From Streptomyces sp. NBC_01237 (GTDB taxonomy: Bacteria; Actinomycetota; Actinomycetes; Streptomycetales; Streptomycetaceae), in NCBI RefSeq assembly GCF_035917275.1, contig NZ_CP108508.1, positions 248,001 to 312,000 of the forward strand: a stretch of DNA of 64,000 nt. The letters run 5' to 3'. The translations under genes were made by a program, and so were the position numbers. The first letter of the stretch is position 1; every line of letters begins with the position of its first letter. Below, piece after piece: positions 54,338 through 62,946 of this stretch. The notes beneath the pieces were generated by a model. The model did not search any database, was not told the origin of the DNA, and saw only the letters and a list, made by a program, of their open reading frames with translations.

Positions 54338-55537
54338 CTACAGGCTGTAGGAGGGCAGGGCGAAGGTGTCGGCGGGCGGGACGAGGAACCGGTTCAGCTG
54401 CCCGGCCACGCGGGGCCGGGCAGCGGCCCGCAGGACCAGGTGGAGGGTACGGATACCCGCCCGGGTACGTGGTACGGCGATGCGCGGCACGCCCGGCGGT
54501 AGGTCCTGAGCCCGCTCGGCGTAGGGGCGCAGGACCTCCTCGTAGCGGGTGAACGCCTGCTCATGATGGGCATGGTGGGCGAGTTCACCGGCCAGGACGT
54601 ACGCGCCGGTGAAGGCGAGGGTGGTGCCCATGCCGCTCAGGGGCGAGGGGCAGTACCCGGCGTCCCCGAGCACGGCGACGCGGCCATGCGACCAGCGGGG
54701 CATGCGGACCTGGCTGACGCGGTCGAGGTAGAAGTCCGGCGCGGTGTCCATGGCCGCCAGGACACGGGCCGTCTCCCAGCCGGCCGCGCGGAAGACGCGG
54801 TGCAGGAGCGCCTTCTGCGCTTCCGGCACCAGCTTCTCGTGTTGCTCGTCCCCGCGGGGCGGGGAGAGGAAGGACAGCGAGGCGCGGGTGGTGCCGCGGT
54901 TGTCGGGACGCAGGGTCACCACGCGCCCCTCCGGAGCGTTGTACCAGCGTGCCCAGCGCCCGTCGCGGGGCTCACCGGGGATGGTGAAGTAGGCGGCCGT
55001 CAGGCCCACGGGCCGGGTGTCCGCCGCGTCGCCGAAGACGAGGTCACGGGTGCGGGAGCGGGCACCGTCGGCGGCGACGACAAGATCGAAGTCCCGCTCG
55101 GCCCCGCCGCGGAATGTGACCCGCACCCTCTCGTCGCCCTGCGACAACTCGGTGATCTCATCGGCGAACAGGTACTCGGTGTAGGGCCGCGTCTCCTCGT
55201 ACAAGAGGCGGGACAGATCGGCGCGGAGGATCTCCAGCTCGGCGACCGGGCCCTGTCCGCCGAACGCTCCGGAGGAGAAGACGGCCTTGACGCGGTCCGC
55301 CCGGTCGACGAACCGGATGCCCTCCTCACGGGTGGCATGGGCCTGTAGCGCCCGCTCCAACCCCATCCTGCGGGCCACGGTGCGCCCGGCGCCCCGCAGG
55401 TCCACAGTCTGCCCGCCCTCCCGCACGGCGGGAGCACGCTCGACCACCGTGGCCGCGAGGCCGCGGCGGTGCAGCCAGTAGGCCAGGGCCGGGCCGGCGA
55501 TGCCGGCTCCCGCGATCAGAACATTCCGATGGGCCAC
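54338..55537 (-). CDS. FAD-dependent monooxygenase (PHBH fold)
   Basis: A 399-aa protein from GTG 55537 with GGGAG upstream. FAD-binding GAGIAGPALAYWLHRRG (residues 10-26), the DG motif VVAADGARSRTRDLVFG, and the GD motif VAVLGDAGYCPSPLSGMGTT. Typical of single-component aromatic or tetracycline-type hydroxylases. Placed 80 bp downstream of a DHA2 drug exporter and upstream of a MarR regulator, it could inactivate the compound that the exporter removes; that is inference. Confidence 0.92.
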   Translation of the reverse strand: MAHRNVLIAGAGIAGPALAYWLHRRGLAATVVERAPAVREGGQTVDLRGAGRTVARRMGLERALQAHATREEGIRFVDRADRVKAVFSSGAFGGQGPVAELEILRADLSRLLYEETRPYTEYLFADEITELSQGDERVRVTFRGGAERDFDLVVAADGARSRTRDLVFGDAADTRPVGLTAAYFTIPGEPRDGRWARWYNAPEGRVVTLRPDNRGTTRASLSFLSPPRGDEQHEKLVPEAQKALLHRVFRAAGWETARVLAAMDTAPDFYLDRVSQVRMPRWSHGRVAVLGDAGYCPSPLSGMGTTLAFTGAYVLAGELAHHAHHEQAFTRYEEVLRPYAERAQDLPPGVPRIAVPRTRAGIRTLHLVLRAAARPRVAGQLNRFLVPPADTFALPSYSL

Positions 55538-55617
55538 AACGCTCCCTCACTTCTTCCTCATGTGCGCTCCACGCGCGCCGGTCCGGTGCCACAGTTCTGG
55601 CGGCACCGGACCGGGGA

Positions 55618-57114
55618 TCACACAGCGACGTCCCTCTTCGCACCGGAGCCGGCGGAACCGCTGTCGGAGGCAGAGGGTGTGATGCCGTGCTGCTCCTCTT
55701 CGGGCCGGCCCTTCTTCGGCAGCAGGAAGGTGATGGCCAGGAACGCCGCCAGCAGGCACGCCTGGACGATCAGCGCATGGTGGAAGCCGGCGGTGAAGTC
55801 ACCGGTCTTGGCCTTCGCGAAGAACACCGAGCCGAAGATCGCCACGCCGATGGAGCCACCGATGGCCTGCACCGCGGACAGCACGCCGGAGGCGGAGCCG
55901 ATCTCGTCGTCATCGACCGCGGCGAGGATGAAGCTGAACAGGGCGGCGATCACCATGCCCGCTCCGATACCGGCCACCGCCACACCCGGGGCGATGTCCC
56001 AGATCGAGAACGAACCGGCGCCCAGACGGTCGAGCTCGAACCAGAGCAGCGCCGCACCGGCGAGCTGAACCAGTGGCCCGACCTGGAGGACCTTGCGGCC
56101 GATCTTGTCGGCGAGGAACGCACCGCTGACGGCGCCGCCGATCGCCGTGCCCACCGCGAGCGGCAGGTTGCCCAGGCCCGCGTCCCCGGCACTGAAGTGC
56201 TGGCCGATCTGCAGGAACAGCGTGAGCACGAGCTGCGTGCCGATCAGCCCGCCGAAGAACAGGGCGATACCGCCGAGCCCGACGGTGAAGGCGGGCTTGC
56301 GCAGCAGGCCCGGAGTCACCAGGGGCTCACGGCCTGCCGCGGCGGTGCGGCGCTGGTGCAGCGCGAACAGACTGAATCCGACGATTGAGGCGGCCATGCA
56401 CAGCCAGGTCCACAGTGGCCAGCCGTCCTCCTGCCCCTGGTTCAGAGGCAGCACCATCAGCGCGCAGGACGCTACGACCAGGCCCGCGCCGACCATGTCG
56501 ACGCGTACGGTGCGATCGCCCTGCTTCTTCGGGACGAACTTCGCCGCGACGGCCAGGGCCGCAAGCCCGATGGGCAAGTTGACCAGGAACACCGATCGCC
56601 ACCCGAGGCCGAAGAAGTCGCCCTCGATGAGGAAGCCGCCCAGAACCGGGCCGATGATGCCGCCCAGGCCGAGCACAGGACCGAAGATCGCGAAGACCTT
56701 GGTGAGCTCGGGCCCGGAGAAGTTCTCGCGCAGCAGACCCAGGCCCTGGGGAAGCAGGATCGCCCCCGCAGTGCCCTGGAGCAGCCGGAAGGCGATCAGC
56801 GACTCGATGTTCGGCGACAGCGCGCACAGCAGCGAGCTCAGCGTGAAGGCCGCCAGGCCGATCAGGAACATCCGGCGCCGCCCATAGCGGTCACCGAGCC
56901 GGCCGCCGAGGACCAGGCCGGCCCCCAGCGTGAGGGCATAGCCGCCGATCACCCACTGCAGACCGACGGAACTGGCGCCGAGGGACTCCTCCAGCGCGGG
57001 ACCTGCGACGTTGACGATCGACGCGTCCAGGAGATCCATGACCTCCGCGACGATCATCACCACCAGGATCAGCCATCGCCACCGGTACGGCTCGGTGGTC
57101 GGGTCGGCACCCAT
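55618..57114 (-). CDS. DHA2-family MFS drug exporter
   Basis: A 498-aa, 14-helix protein. ATG 57114 (MGADPTTEPYRWRW) follows GAGG closely; ATG 57129 is the alternative. Motifs: LDASIVNVAGPALEESLGAS, GGRLGDRYGRRRMFLIG (motif A), RLLQGTAGAILLPQGLGLL, and GPVLGLGGIIGPVLGGFLIE (motif C, typical of antiporters). Charged cytoplasmic tail. It probably exports a toxic compound by proton antiport. First gene of the exporter-monooxygenase-MarR series. Confidence 0.95.
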   Translation of the reverse strand: MGADPTTEPYRWRWLILVVMIVAEVMDLLDASIVNVAGPALEESLGASSVGLQWVIGGYALTLGAGLVLGGRLGDRYGRRRMFLIGLAAFTLSSLLCALSPNIESLIAFRLLQGTAGAILLPQGLGLLRENFSGPELTKVFAIFGPVLGLGGIIGPVLGGFLIEGDFFGLGWRSVFLVNLPIGLAALAVAAKFVPKKQGDRTVRVDMVGAGLVVASCALMVLPLNQGQEDGWPLWTWLCMAASIVGFSLFALHQRRTAAAGREPLVTPGLLRKPAFTVGLGGIALFFGGLIGTQLVLTLFLQIGQHFSAGDAGLGNLPLAVGTAIGGAVSGAFLADKIGRKVLQVGPLVQLAGAALLWFELDRLGAGSFSIWDIAPGVAVAGIGAGMVIAALFSFILAAVDDDEIGSASGVLSAVQAIGGSIGVAIFGSVFFAKAKTGDFTAGFHHALIVQACLLAAFLAITFLLPKKGRPEEEQHGITPSASDSGSAGSGAKRDVAV

Positions 57115-57128
57115 TTTACCTCGGTTCA

Positions 57129-57140
57129 TTGATTACCAAT
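57129..57140. promoter_or_regulatory. Candidate MarR site, copy 2
   Basis: TTGATTACCAAT lies just upstream of the exporter start and matches the motif at 54314 in nine of twelve positions. The surrounding AT-rich segment (to about 57165), with two ATATTG elements, is probably the exporter promoter. Confidence 0.5.
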
Positions 57141-57489
57141 ATTCTTAGCAATATCGAGAGTAACTAATGCCCCGAAGATGAGCAACCGCATCCCGAAGGT
57201 GTGGCCCCACAGCGGACGCGGAGCGGGGCGAAGCGCACCGACCGCCCCGCACGCCCGCCCCAGGGCAGACAGGGCAGCCTCGCGCTCACCCAAAGCCGCC
57301 ACGACCCGGCCCGGATCTTCGGCGCCCGGTACCTCACCCGGGCGGGGGTCAACGGCCGGGATCGATTCTGTGATCCGCGCCCACCGTCTCTTCGCAAGTT
57401 CGCACAGCTCACGATGATCAACGTGGCCGCAACCGTCCCCTCGGTGGCCCGAGCTGCCGGCGTACCGGCCATCCCATACGGTCTACGGC
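57141..57489. other. No gene recognised
   Basis: Divergent spacer between the DHA2 exporter and the NUDIX gene. The left end holds an AT-rich promoter-like stretch; the rest shows no recognisable feature. Confidence 0.5.
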
Positions 57490-57993
57490 ATGGCAGCAGA
57501 GAATGCGAAGGCTCCAAAGCCCCGGGTGCAGTTGGTCATTGGCATCGTCCGTCAAGGCGACGAGATCCTGCTCGTGCAAGAGAACCTCGGCGTCAACGGC
57601 GAGCTTCTCTGGTCCCTCCCCGGCGGTGGAGTCGAGGACGGCGAGCTCATGAACGAAGCTCTCCGGCGCGAACTGCGGGAGGAGACCGGGCTACTGGTGG
57701 GCGACCCGGTACGGACCGCGTTCCTTGTGCACATCGACTCCGAGCAACACCCTTCGGCGTTGGCCGTCGCCTTCGAGATCGACGAGTGCTCGGGGGACAT
57801 CGCACCCAAGGACGGCGACATCGAACAGGCTGCCTTCTTCCCCTTGCACGACGCGCTGAAGCTGCTCGACGAGCTGGACAGCGCAACGCAGCGGGAGCCC
57901 ATCGTCGGCTATCTGACCGGGGCCATCGCGCCGGGGACCACCTGGCTGTATCGCAACCGGGGTGAGGAAGAGACCCTCGTCGCCCGCTGGTGA
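57490..57993 (+). CDS. NUDIX hydrolase
   Basis: A 167-aa protein from ATG 57490. The NUDIX box spans GGGVEDGELMNEALRRELRE followed by ETGL (about residues 48-71), with the metal-binding RExxEE pattern intact. The N-terminal strand VIGIVRQGDEILLVQENLG is typical. It should cleave a nucleoside-diphosphate-linked compound; the substrate cannot be told. Stand-alone gene with no clear ribosome binding site. Confidence 0.92.
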   Translation: MAAENAKAPKPRVQLVIGIVRQGDEILLVQENLGVNGELLWSLPGGGVEDGELMNEALRRELREETGLLVGDPVRTAFLVHIDSEQHPSALAVAFEIDECSGDIAPKDGDIEQAAFFPLHDALKLLDELDSATQREPIVGYLTGAIAPGTTWLYRNRGEEETLVARW

Positions 57994-58199
57994 CGTCGGA
58001 CAGTGGCCACCTTTTCCAGCCGGGCCGGTTGACGCCGCGTGCACGGCACCTCTTCGACGGCCACGGGGAGGCCCGGGGAAGCCGAATCCAGGAACCCGGG
58101 GGCCTGTCGGCTGCCGGCCCTCACAGAGGGCAGCACGACTCGTGTCCACAGTGTCACCGGCCGACGGCCGCCCGGCGGGCCTTTCGGCGCGGGCGCGGC

Positions 58200-59423
58200 T
58201 CAGCCGACTGGGGCGTCCGTCGGCCGGTCCCCCGTCTCCTGCCGGGGCCGGCGGAGCAGATACAGACCGACGCTCAGGGCGAGGGCCGTCACCACGGCCG
58301 TGAAGATCAGGCTTGCGGCCCGCAGCCCCAGCCAGAGCGTCAGCGCTCCCACGCCCACCACGGGCACGGCGATTCCGACGTAGGCGACGACGAAGAACGC
58401 CGAAAGGGTGCCCCCACGGTGCTCGCGCGGGGTGGCATCACCGATCGCCGTCAGACCGGCCCGGAAGGCCAGCCCCTGACCGAAACCGCCAACGAGCGCG
58501 CCGGCCAGCAACAGTGGCAGCGACTCCACCACGACCGACGCGCCCACGAGCAGCAGCCCGGCCACAAGAGTCAGACATCCGGCGGGCAGCGCCCTGCGCA
58601 CACCCAGTCGCCCGGTCAGCAACTGCCCCAGAGTGGAGGCGAGGAAGGCGGAGAAGGCCACCGCCCCGGACAGGGCCAGATCATTGATCCTCAGCGTCTC
58701 GGCCACAAAGCTCGGTGCGACGGCGGTGAACAGCCCGAGCAGCGAGAAGCCTGCGAAAGCGGCGACCGCCGCCGAGGGGAACACCCCCCGTGCCTGAGGC
58801 GCCACGGCCATCCCCTGGGGGCGTCCGTGGGGCAGCCGCCGGGGATGGCTCACGGTCTCGGGCAGCAGCCAGGCCGGGATACAGGCCGCGGCCACCAGGG
58901 CCAGATGCACCGCGAAAGGCAGCCGCAACGGCGCCGGAGCGTACTGTGCGAGCATTCCGGCCAGCAGCGTGCCACAGCCCAGGCCGCCCATGTTCGCCGC
59001 GGTGGCCGCGAACCCGGCCCGGACCGCGCGGTCCGGCGGGGCGAGTTCGATGACGGCGGCGGTCGCCGCGCCGGTGAGCAGTCCGGCCGAGAACCCCGAC
59101 AGCAGGCGGCCCGCGAAGAGCAGGGGCAGACCGCCCTCGAACAGGAAGCACAGATCGGCGGCGGCGGCGAACCCCAGGGCGCACAGGACAACAGGACGAC
59201 GGCCCACCTGGTCGGAGTAGTCGCCCGCGAGCAGGAGAGAGGTGATGACGCCGACCGCGTACACAGCGAACACCACCGTCACCATCAGCTCGGAGAACCC
59301 GATCTGGGCGCGGTAGAGCCCGTACAGCGGCGTGGGCAGGGTGGTGCCCGCCATGCCCACGGCGAACACCGCCGCCGCCACGAGGTACCCGGGGCGGCGG
59401 CTCCCGCCGTGACGTGCGGTCAT
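58200..59423 (-). CDS. MFS transporter
   Basis: A 407-aa, 12-helix protein from ATG 59423. Motifs: AGTTLPTPLYGLYRAQIGFS, VGRRPVVLCALGFAAAADLC (motif A-like), GRLLSGFSAGLLTGAATAAV, and FGQGLAFRAGLTAIGDATPR in the second half. Similar to small-molecule exporters. No operon partner and substrate unknown. It looks complete. Confidence 0.92.
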   Translation of the reverse strand: MTARHGGSRRPGYLVAAAVFAVGMAGTTLPTPLYGLYRAQIGFSELMVTVVFAVYAVGVITSLLLAGDYSDQVGRRPVVLCALGFAAAADLCFLFEGGLPLLFAGRLLSGFSAGLLTGAATAAVIELAPPDRAVRAGFAATAANMGGLGCGTLLAGMLAQYAPAPLRLPFAVHLALVAAACIPAWLLPETVSHPRRLPHGRPQGMAVAPQARGVFPSAAVAAFAGFSLLGLFTAVAPSFVAETLRINDLALSGAVAFSAFLASTLGQLLTGRLGVRRALPAGCLTLVAGLLLVGASVVVESLPLLLAGALVGGFGQGLAFRAGLTAIGDATPREHRGGTLSAFFVVAYVGIAVPVVGVGALTLWLGLRAASLIFTAVVTALALSVGLYLLRRPRQETGDRPTDAPVG

Positions 59424-59803
59424 GCGAGCACGGTACGAGCTACTCGGCCGGAATCCGTCGCACCGGCTGGTTCCGGGGTCGGCGGCCAGCCATCCGGCCC
59501 CGCGATGCCCGCCCGGCAGAGCGGTTCGGCGCCCCGTATGCCCATGGGTACGGGGAAGGCCAGAGGCAGGGGCCCCGGGACGGCGAAGGCGCCTTCTGGG
59601 GACTGCCCGCGTCCGCGCCCACGCGCCGGCGATCCTGGTGCCGCCGTTGGCGAGGGCGGCACCGGCGGCGTCGAGCAGGACGCCGGGGGTCCGGGGAGTC
59701 GGGGGGGGTGGACGGACGCGGTCAGGGCAGAGCGCTTACGCATCACCATTCCCAAGATCCCCGGCAGCCTCAGGTGCTCATGCCGCCGCAGCGGTCGGTG
59801 GGT
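59424..59803. other. No gene recognised
   Basis: Gene-free spacer between the MFS gene and the RidA gene. A weakly conserved-looking minus-strand reading is present, but I cannot support it. Confidence 0.5.
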
Positions 59804-60214
59804 TCATGCATCGAGCACGGCGGCGACGGCCTCGATCTCGACGAGCTGGTCCTTGTAGCCGAGCACGGTGACGCCCATCAGGGTGCTGGGGACGTCATGG
59901 TCGGCGAACGAGTCCCGGACCACCTCCCAGGCCGCCACCAGATCCTCCTGCCGGGACGATGCCACGAGAACCCTTGTACTGATGACGTCCTGGAGCGATG
60001 CACCCGACGCGGCGAGGGCGGTCTGCATGTTCTCGACGGCCTTCTTCGCCTGACCCGCGTAGTCACCGACCGCTGCCGTCGAGCCGTCATCGTTCAGCGG
60101 ACACGCCCCGGCGAGAAAGATCAGCCGTGACTCGGCGGGCGCCGTGGCCGCGTAGGCGTACTCGGCGACATCCGACAGGGAGTCGGAGCGGATCAAAGTG
60201 ACGGCACGAGCCAT
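59804..60214 (-). CDS. RidA/YjgF-family protein
   Basis: A 136-aa protein from ATG 60214 with AAGGA upstream. RidA features: IFLAGACPLNDDGSTAAVGD, AGQAKKAVENMQTALAASGA, LQDVISTRVLVASS, and the C-terminal Glu region (LVEIEAVAAVLDA). The Arg in STRVLV corresponds to the residue that binds the imine acid's carboxylate in active RidA enamine deaminases. Likely removes reactive enamines or imines. Stand-alone gene. Confidence 0.9.
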   Translation of the reverse strand: MARAVTLIRSDSLSDVAEYAYAATAPAESRLIFLAGACPLNDDGSTAAVGDYAGQAKKAVENMQTALAASGASLQDVISTRVLVASSRQEDLVAAWEVVRDSFADHDVPSTLMGVTVLGYKDQLVEIEAVAAVLDA

Positions 60215-60449
60215 GGTCGTCGGGTCCTTCCCATCGGGTGCTGAACTCGGACATCCTCCCAATAACCCGCCGGTTTCCGCCTTCCCTTTTCTTCGCCGTG
60301 CCCGCACGCGCGCCGCCGTCCCCTCTGCACGACGTTCACGAGCCGGCTGATCACTGCCGATGACCGCCAGGCGCCTGCTGCCCGGGGCTGCTGGGCTTCG
60401 TATGGTGCGGGCGACCGACGCTTCGCGAACAGGGCATGGGCGGGCGGTG

Positions 60450-61196
60450 TCAGTCGGCCAGGACGCTGCCGACGAAGTCCAGTGCCAGGTCATGGGTGTC
60501 GTGGAAAGGGAGCGGGGGGTCCTCGAACCAGTCGGCAGTGGCTTCGGGGTGGGGTCCCACGACGGCGACGCGGCCCGCGCCGTAGGAGGTGACGAGTGCG
60601 GCGGTCCGGTTGTTCGTGTAGGTGGCGAGGACCGTCGTGTCCGGGCCGGAGCCGGGCGTGAAGTAGGCACCGTCCTGGAAGAAGAGGGTGCGCGATCGCC
60701 CGCGCCACTCGACCTCGACCAGGGCGTTGTCCTCCGTGTCGACCGTGCTGCCCTCCGTGTGGATGTACTGGCCGACTTCGCCGGACAGCAGGCCGAATCC
60801 CTCGTCCTGTCCAGCGAGGTAGCCGCCGAGGCAGAATCCCAGGTAGTGGCCGCCCTGTCCGACGAAATCGCGGATCGCCTTCTTGTGGGGCTTGAGCTTC
60901 CGGTAGGCGGGCGTCAGGTCGCCGCCGCCGGGCTGCGCGTAGAGCTGGGCTTTCGCCAGCGTGCCGGGGGACAGCGGATGGTCGCCGTTGGGCCCTGCGG
61001 TACGGACGTCCAGACCCCAGGGCCCGGTGGCAAGGAGGTCGACGACCGTGTCGGCGCAGTCCATGTCCTCCTGGGTGGGCCCGCGGTAGACCAGCGCCAC
61101 CGGGCGTGTACCGGACGGCGAGGGGCCGGCCGGTGCGGACGCGCGGCGGACGCCGAGGGTACGGCGCAGTGAATCGAGAATTCCGGTGGCTTTCAT
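60450..61196 (-). CDS. BPL_N / glutamine-amidotransferase-like protein
   Basis: A 248-aa protein from ATG 61196. After a short basic N-terminus, the fold of the biotin-protein-ligase N-terminal domain (class I glutamine amidotransferase-like) is seen: VALVYRGPTQEDMDCADTVV, LYAQPGGGDLTPAYRKLKPH, and the nucleophile elbow HYLGFCLGGYLAG with Cys near residue 121. Later, ALVTSYGAGRVAVVGPHPEA ends with the expected His-containing motif. Enzyme activity is not established for these stand-alone proteins. Confidence 0.87.
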   Translation of the reverse strand: MKATGILDSLRRTLGVRRASAPAGPSPSGTRPVALVYRGPTQEDMDCADTVVDLLATGPWGLDVRTAGPNGDHPLSPGTLAKAQLYAQPGGGDLTPAYRKLKPHKKAIRDFVGQGGHYLGFCLGGYLAGQDEGFGLLSGEVGQYIHTEGSTVDTEDNALVEVEWRGRSRTLFFQDGAYFTPGSGPDTTVLATYTNNRTAALVTSYGAGRVAVVGPHPEATADWFEDPPLPFHDTHDLALDFVGSVLAD

Positions 61197-61658
61197 GCTT
61201 CCTCACCAAGGTGCTGTGCGCGGGACTTCCCGGGTTCTACGGCAGGCGTACCGCCGCTCTCCCGGGTGGGCGGCCCGGATTGAGGACGGTGCGGGGGTGA
61301 GACCTTTCGGCCGGGGCGTGAGAGGTTTCGGCCGGGACGCCCGAACGGTGGCGTCCCGGCAGCACGGGCCGGTGCGGGAACTCGCGGTCCACGCCGCCGC
61401 GCAGTTCGTCCATGGCTACCTCATCTCCGTGAGGTGGTGGGGCTTCTCCTTTATGGCAGCCGCACCCCGCCCGGCGCGACAGTCAGCCGGGAGGGAACGT
61501 TCATCCCTCACCCGTATGCCCGGCCTGCTGACTGCCGCCCGGCGAAGCACACTCCGTCCTGTCAACGGCATAGTCCTCAAGGTGCCTGTTCGTCTTTCGA
61601 TGCCGAGGCCGGCTGTGATCCAGCCTCACTTGTCGGACCGCCTCGGCACGGTCGACGC
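61197..61658. other. No gene recognised
   Basis: About 460 bp upstream of the amidotransferase-like gene with no recognisable coding sequence. Confidence 0.5.
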
Positions 61659-61812
61659 ATGAGAGCTACGGCAACATTCACCGTCACGACGTTCGTTCCG
61701 ACTGAGCTGAAGCCCGAACCGGCCGTGTCGACCGGCCTATCGGTAGGTGTCGCGACAATGGAGAAGAGCTTCGAGGAAGAGGCCGCGGAGCGTTCGGCGA
61801 CGCTTTTCACGC
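61659..61812 (+). pseudogene. DUF3224-family gene, 5' fragment
   Basis: ATG 61659 begins MRATATFTVTTFVPTELKPE and continues with VGVATMEKSFEEEAAERSAT and LFT, matching the N-terminal 50 residues of DUF3224 proteins. The rest of the family sequence is absent. The frame stays open by chance for a long distance opposite the XRE gene. Truncated, probably by deletion. Confidence 0.7.
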
Positions 61813-61871
61813 TGCCGGTGGCCGCGCTGTTCCTCTGCTTCCAGCGCCACGGCCGGACTCCGGCCCTCGAC

Positions 61872-61899
61872 ACTGCCCCGTCGCCTGGTACGGGGCAGT
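61872..61899 (-). terminator. Hairpin downstream of the XRE gene
   Basis: ACTGCCCCGT (61872-61881) and ACGGGGCAGT (61890-61899) form a perfect 10-bp stem with an 8-base loop, 63 bp past the stop of the minus-strand XRE gene. Confidence 0.65.
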
Positions 61900-61961
61900 C
61901 GCATGCTCCGCCGAGGGAGGACATGCACCGAACAGAGCTGCCGGGGGTGTCCCCAATGGAT

Positions 61962-62843
61962 TCAGTGCTGTCCGGCCCGCGCGGTCGTCTTCGGCTCGGC
62001 GGCCCGGCCGTTCTGCTGGTTCAGGACGTGCAGCGCATCCGCGGAGGCCGAGTCACGGGGGGTGTAGATCTCGACCCGATGGTCGGGGCTGTCGGGTTGG
62101 AGCCACACCTGGTAGTCCACGTTCACGGCGCCGACGGTGGGGTGACGCAGGTGCATGGCCCCGACGGTGCAGTCGGAGACGTCACCGGTGGCCCACATCC
62201 TGGCGAAGTCGTCGCTGCGCATGGCGAGTTCACCGATGAGCGCCGCAAGTCGGGCGTCGGTGGGGTACCGGCCCGCGGTGAGTCGCAGGTAGGCGACGTG
62301 GACGCGGGCGAGCTCGGACCAGTTGCGGTACATGTCGCGGGTGTGGGGATCGAGAAAGAACAGCCGTGGGATCGACGGACGCCTCTCCGGATCCTGTGGC
62401 GCCTCGTAGGGCAGGTGCTCGGCGACGAGTGCCTGTCCGGTGCGGTTCCATGCGAGCACGTCTCCACGTCTGCCGAGAACAACTGCGGGTGTGGCCCCGC
62501 CGAGTGACTCCAGGAGTGTCAGGACGCGCGGGTGAGGCTCCTCGTGGGGCGGTTCGCACGGACCGGGCCTCACGGATTGCCTGGCGAGATTGTGCAGGTG
62601 GACGGTCTCCACCCGGTCGAGCCGGAGCACCCGGGCGAGCGCGTCGAGCACCTGCTCGGAAGCGGTCTCGGCCTGCCCCTGCTCCAAGCGCGTGTAGTAC
62701 CCCGCACTCACTCCGGCGAGCTGGGCGAGCTCCTCGCGCCTGAGGCCGGGGACCCGGCGGGAGCTGCCGTAGGTACGCAGATCGATCTCAGCCGGAGTGA
62801 CCCGGTCACGGCGGCTCTTCAGAAACGTTCCGAGGCTCTCCAT
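61962..62843 (-). CDS. XRE-family regulator with MmyB-like ligand domain
   Basis: A 293-aa protein from ATG 62843 (MESLGTFLKSRRDRVTPAEI). Helix-turn-helix (about residues 35-90; RREELAQLAGVSAGYYTRLE, QVLDALARVLRLD), then the MmyB-like PAS-type domain (about 110-270; GDVLAWNRTGQALVAEHLPY, HPTVGAVNVDYQVW). In actinobacteria such proteins are often found beside a short-chain dehydrogenase or exporter they control. Here the gene is divergent from an MFS exporter, with a dyad in the 103-bp gap. Confidence 0.93.
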   Translation of the reverse strand: MESLGTFLKSRRDRVTPAEIDLRTYGSSRRVPGLRREELAQLAGVSAGYYTRLEQGQAETASEQVLDALARVLRLDRVETVHLHNLARQSVRPGPCEPPHEEPHPRVLTLLESLGGATPAVVLGRRGDVLAWNRTGQALVAEHLPYEAPQDPERRPSIPRLFFLDPHTRDMYRNWSELARVHVAYLRLTAGRYPTDARLAALIGELAMRSDDFARMWATGDVSDCTVGAMHLRHPTVGAVNVDYQVWLQPDSPDHRVEIYTPRDSASADALHVLNQQNGRAAEPKTTARAGQH

Positions 62844-62873
62844 GAACCCGATCCTAGGAGGCCGGCCGGACCC

Positions 62874-62900
62874 GTGGGTGTACCTGTCGGGTGTACCCAC
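62874..62900. promoter_or_regulatory. Candidate XRE operator
   Basis: GTGGGTGTAC (62874-62883) and GTGTACCCAC (62891-62900) form a dyad with eight of ten positions paired, between the XRE and MFS genes. Confidence 0.5.
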
Positions 62901-62946
62901 GGCACATGGATGGCTGTCGACCGCGCTGTCCCGGACCGTCGACGGC

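Noticed and set aside
57990..59858. Long plus-strand open frame rich in Gln, Arg and Gly
   Set aside because: Antisense to an intact 12-helix MFS gene; composition is typical of a shadow frame.
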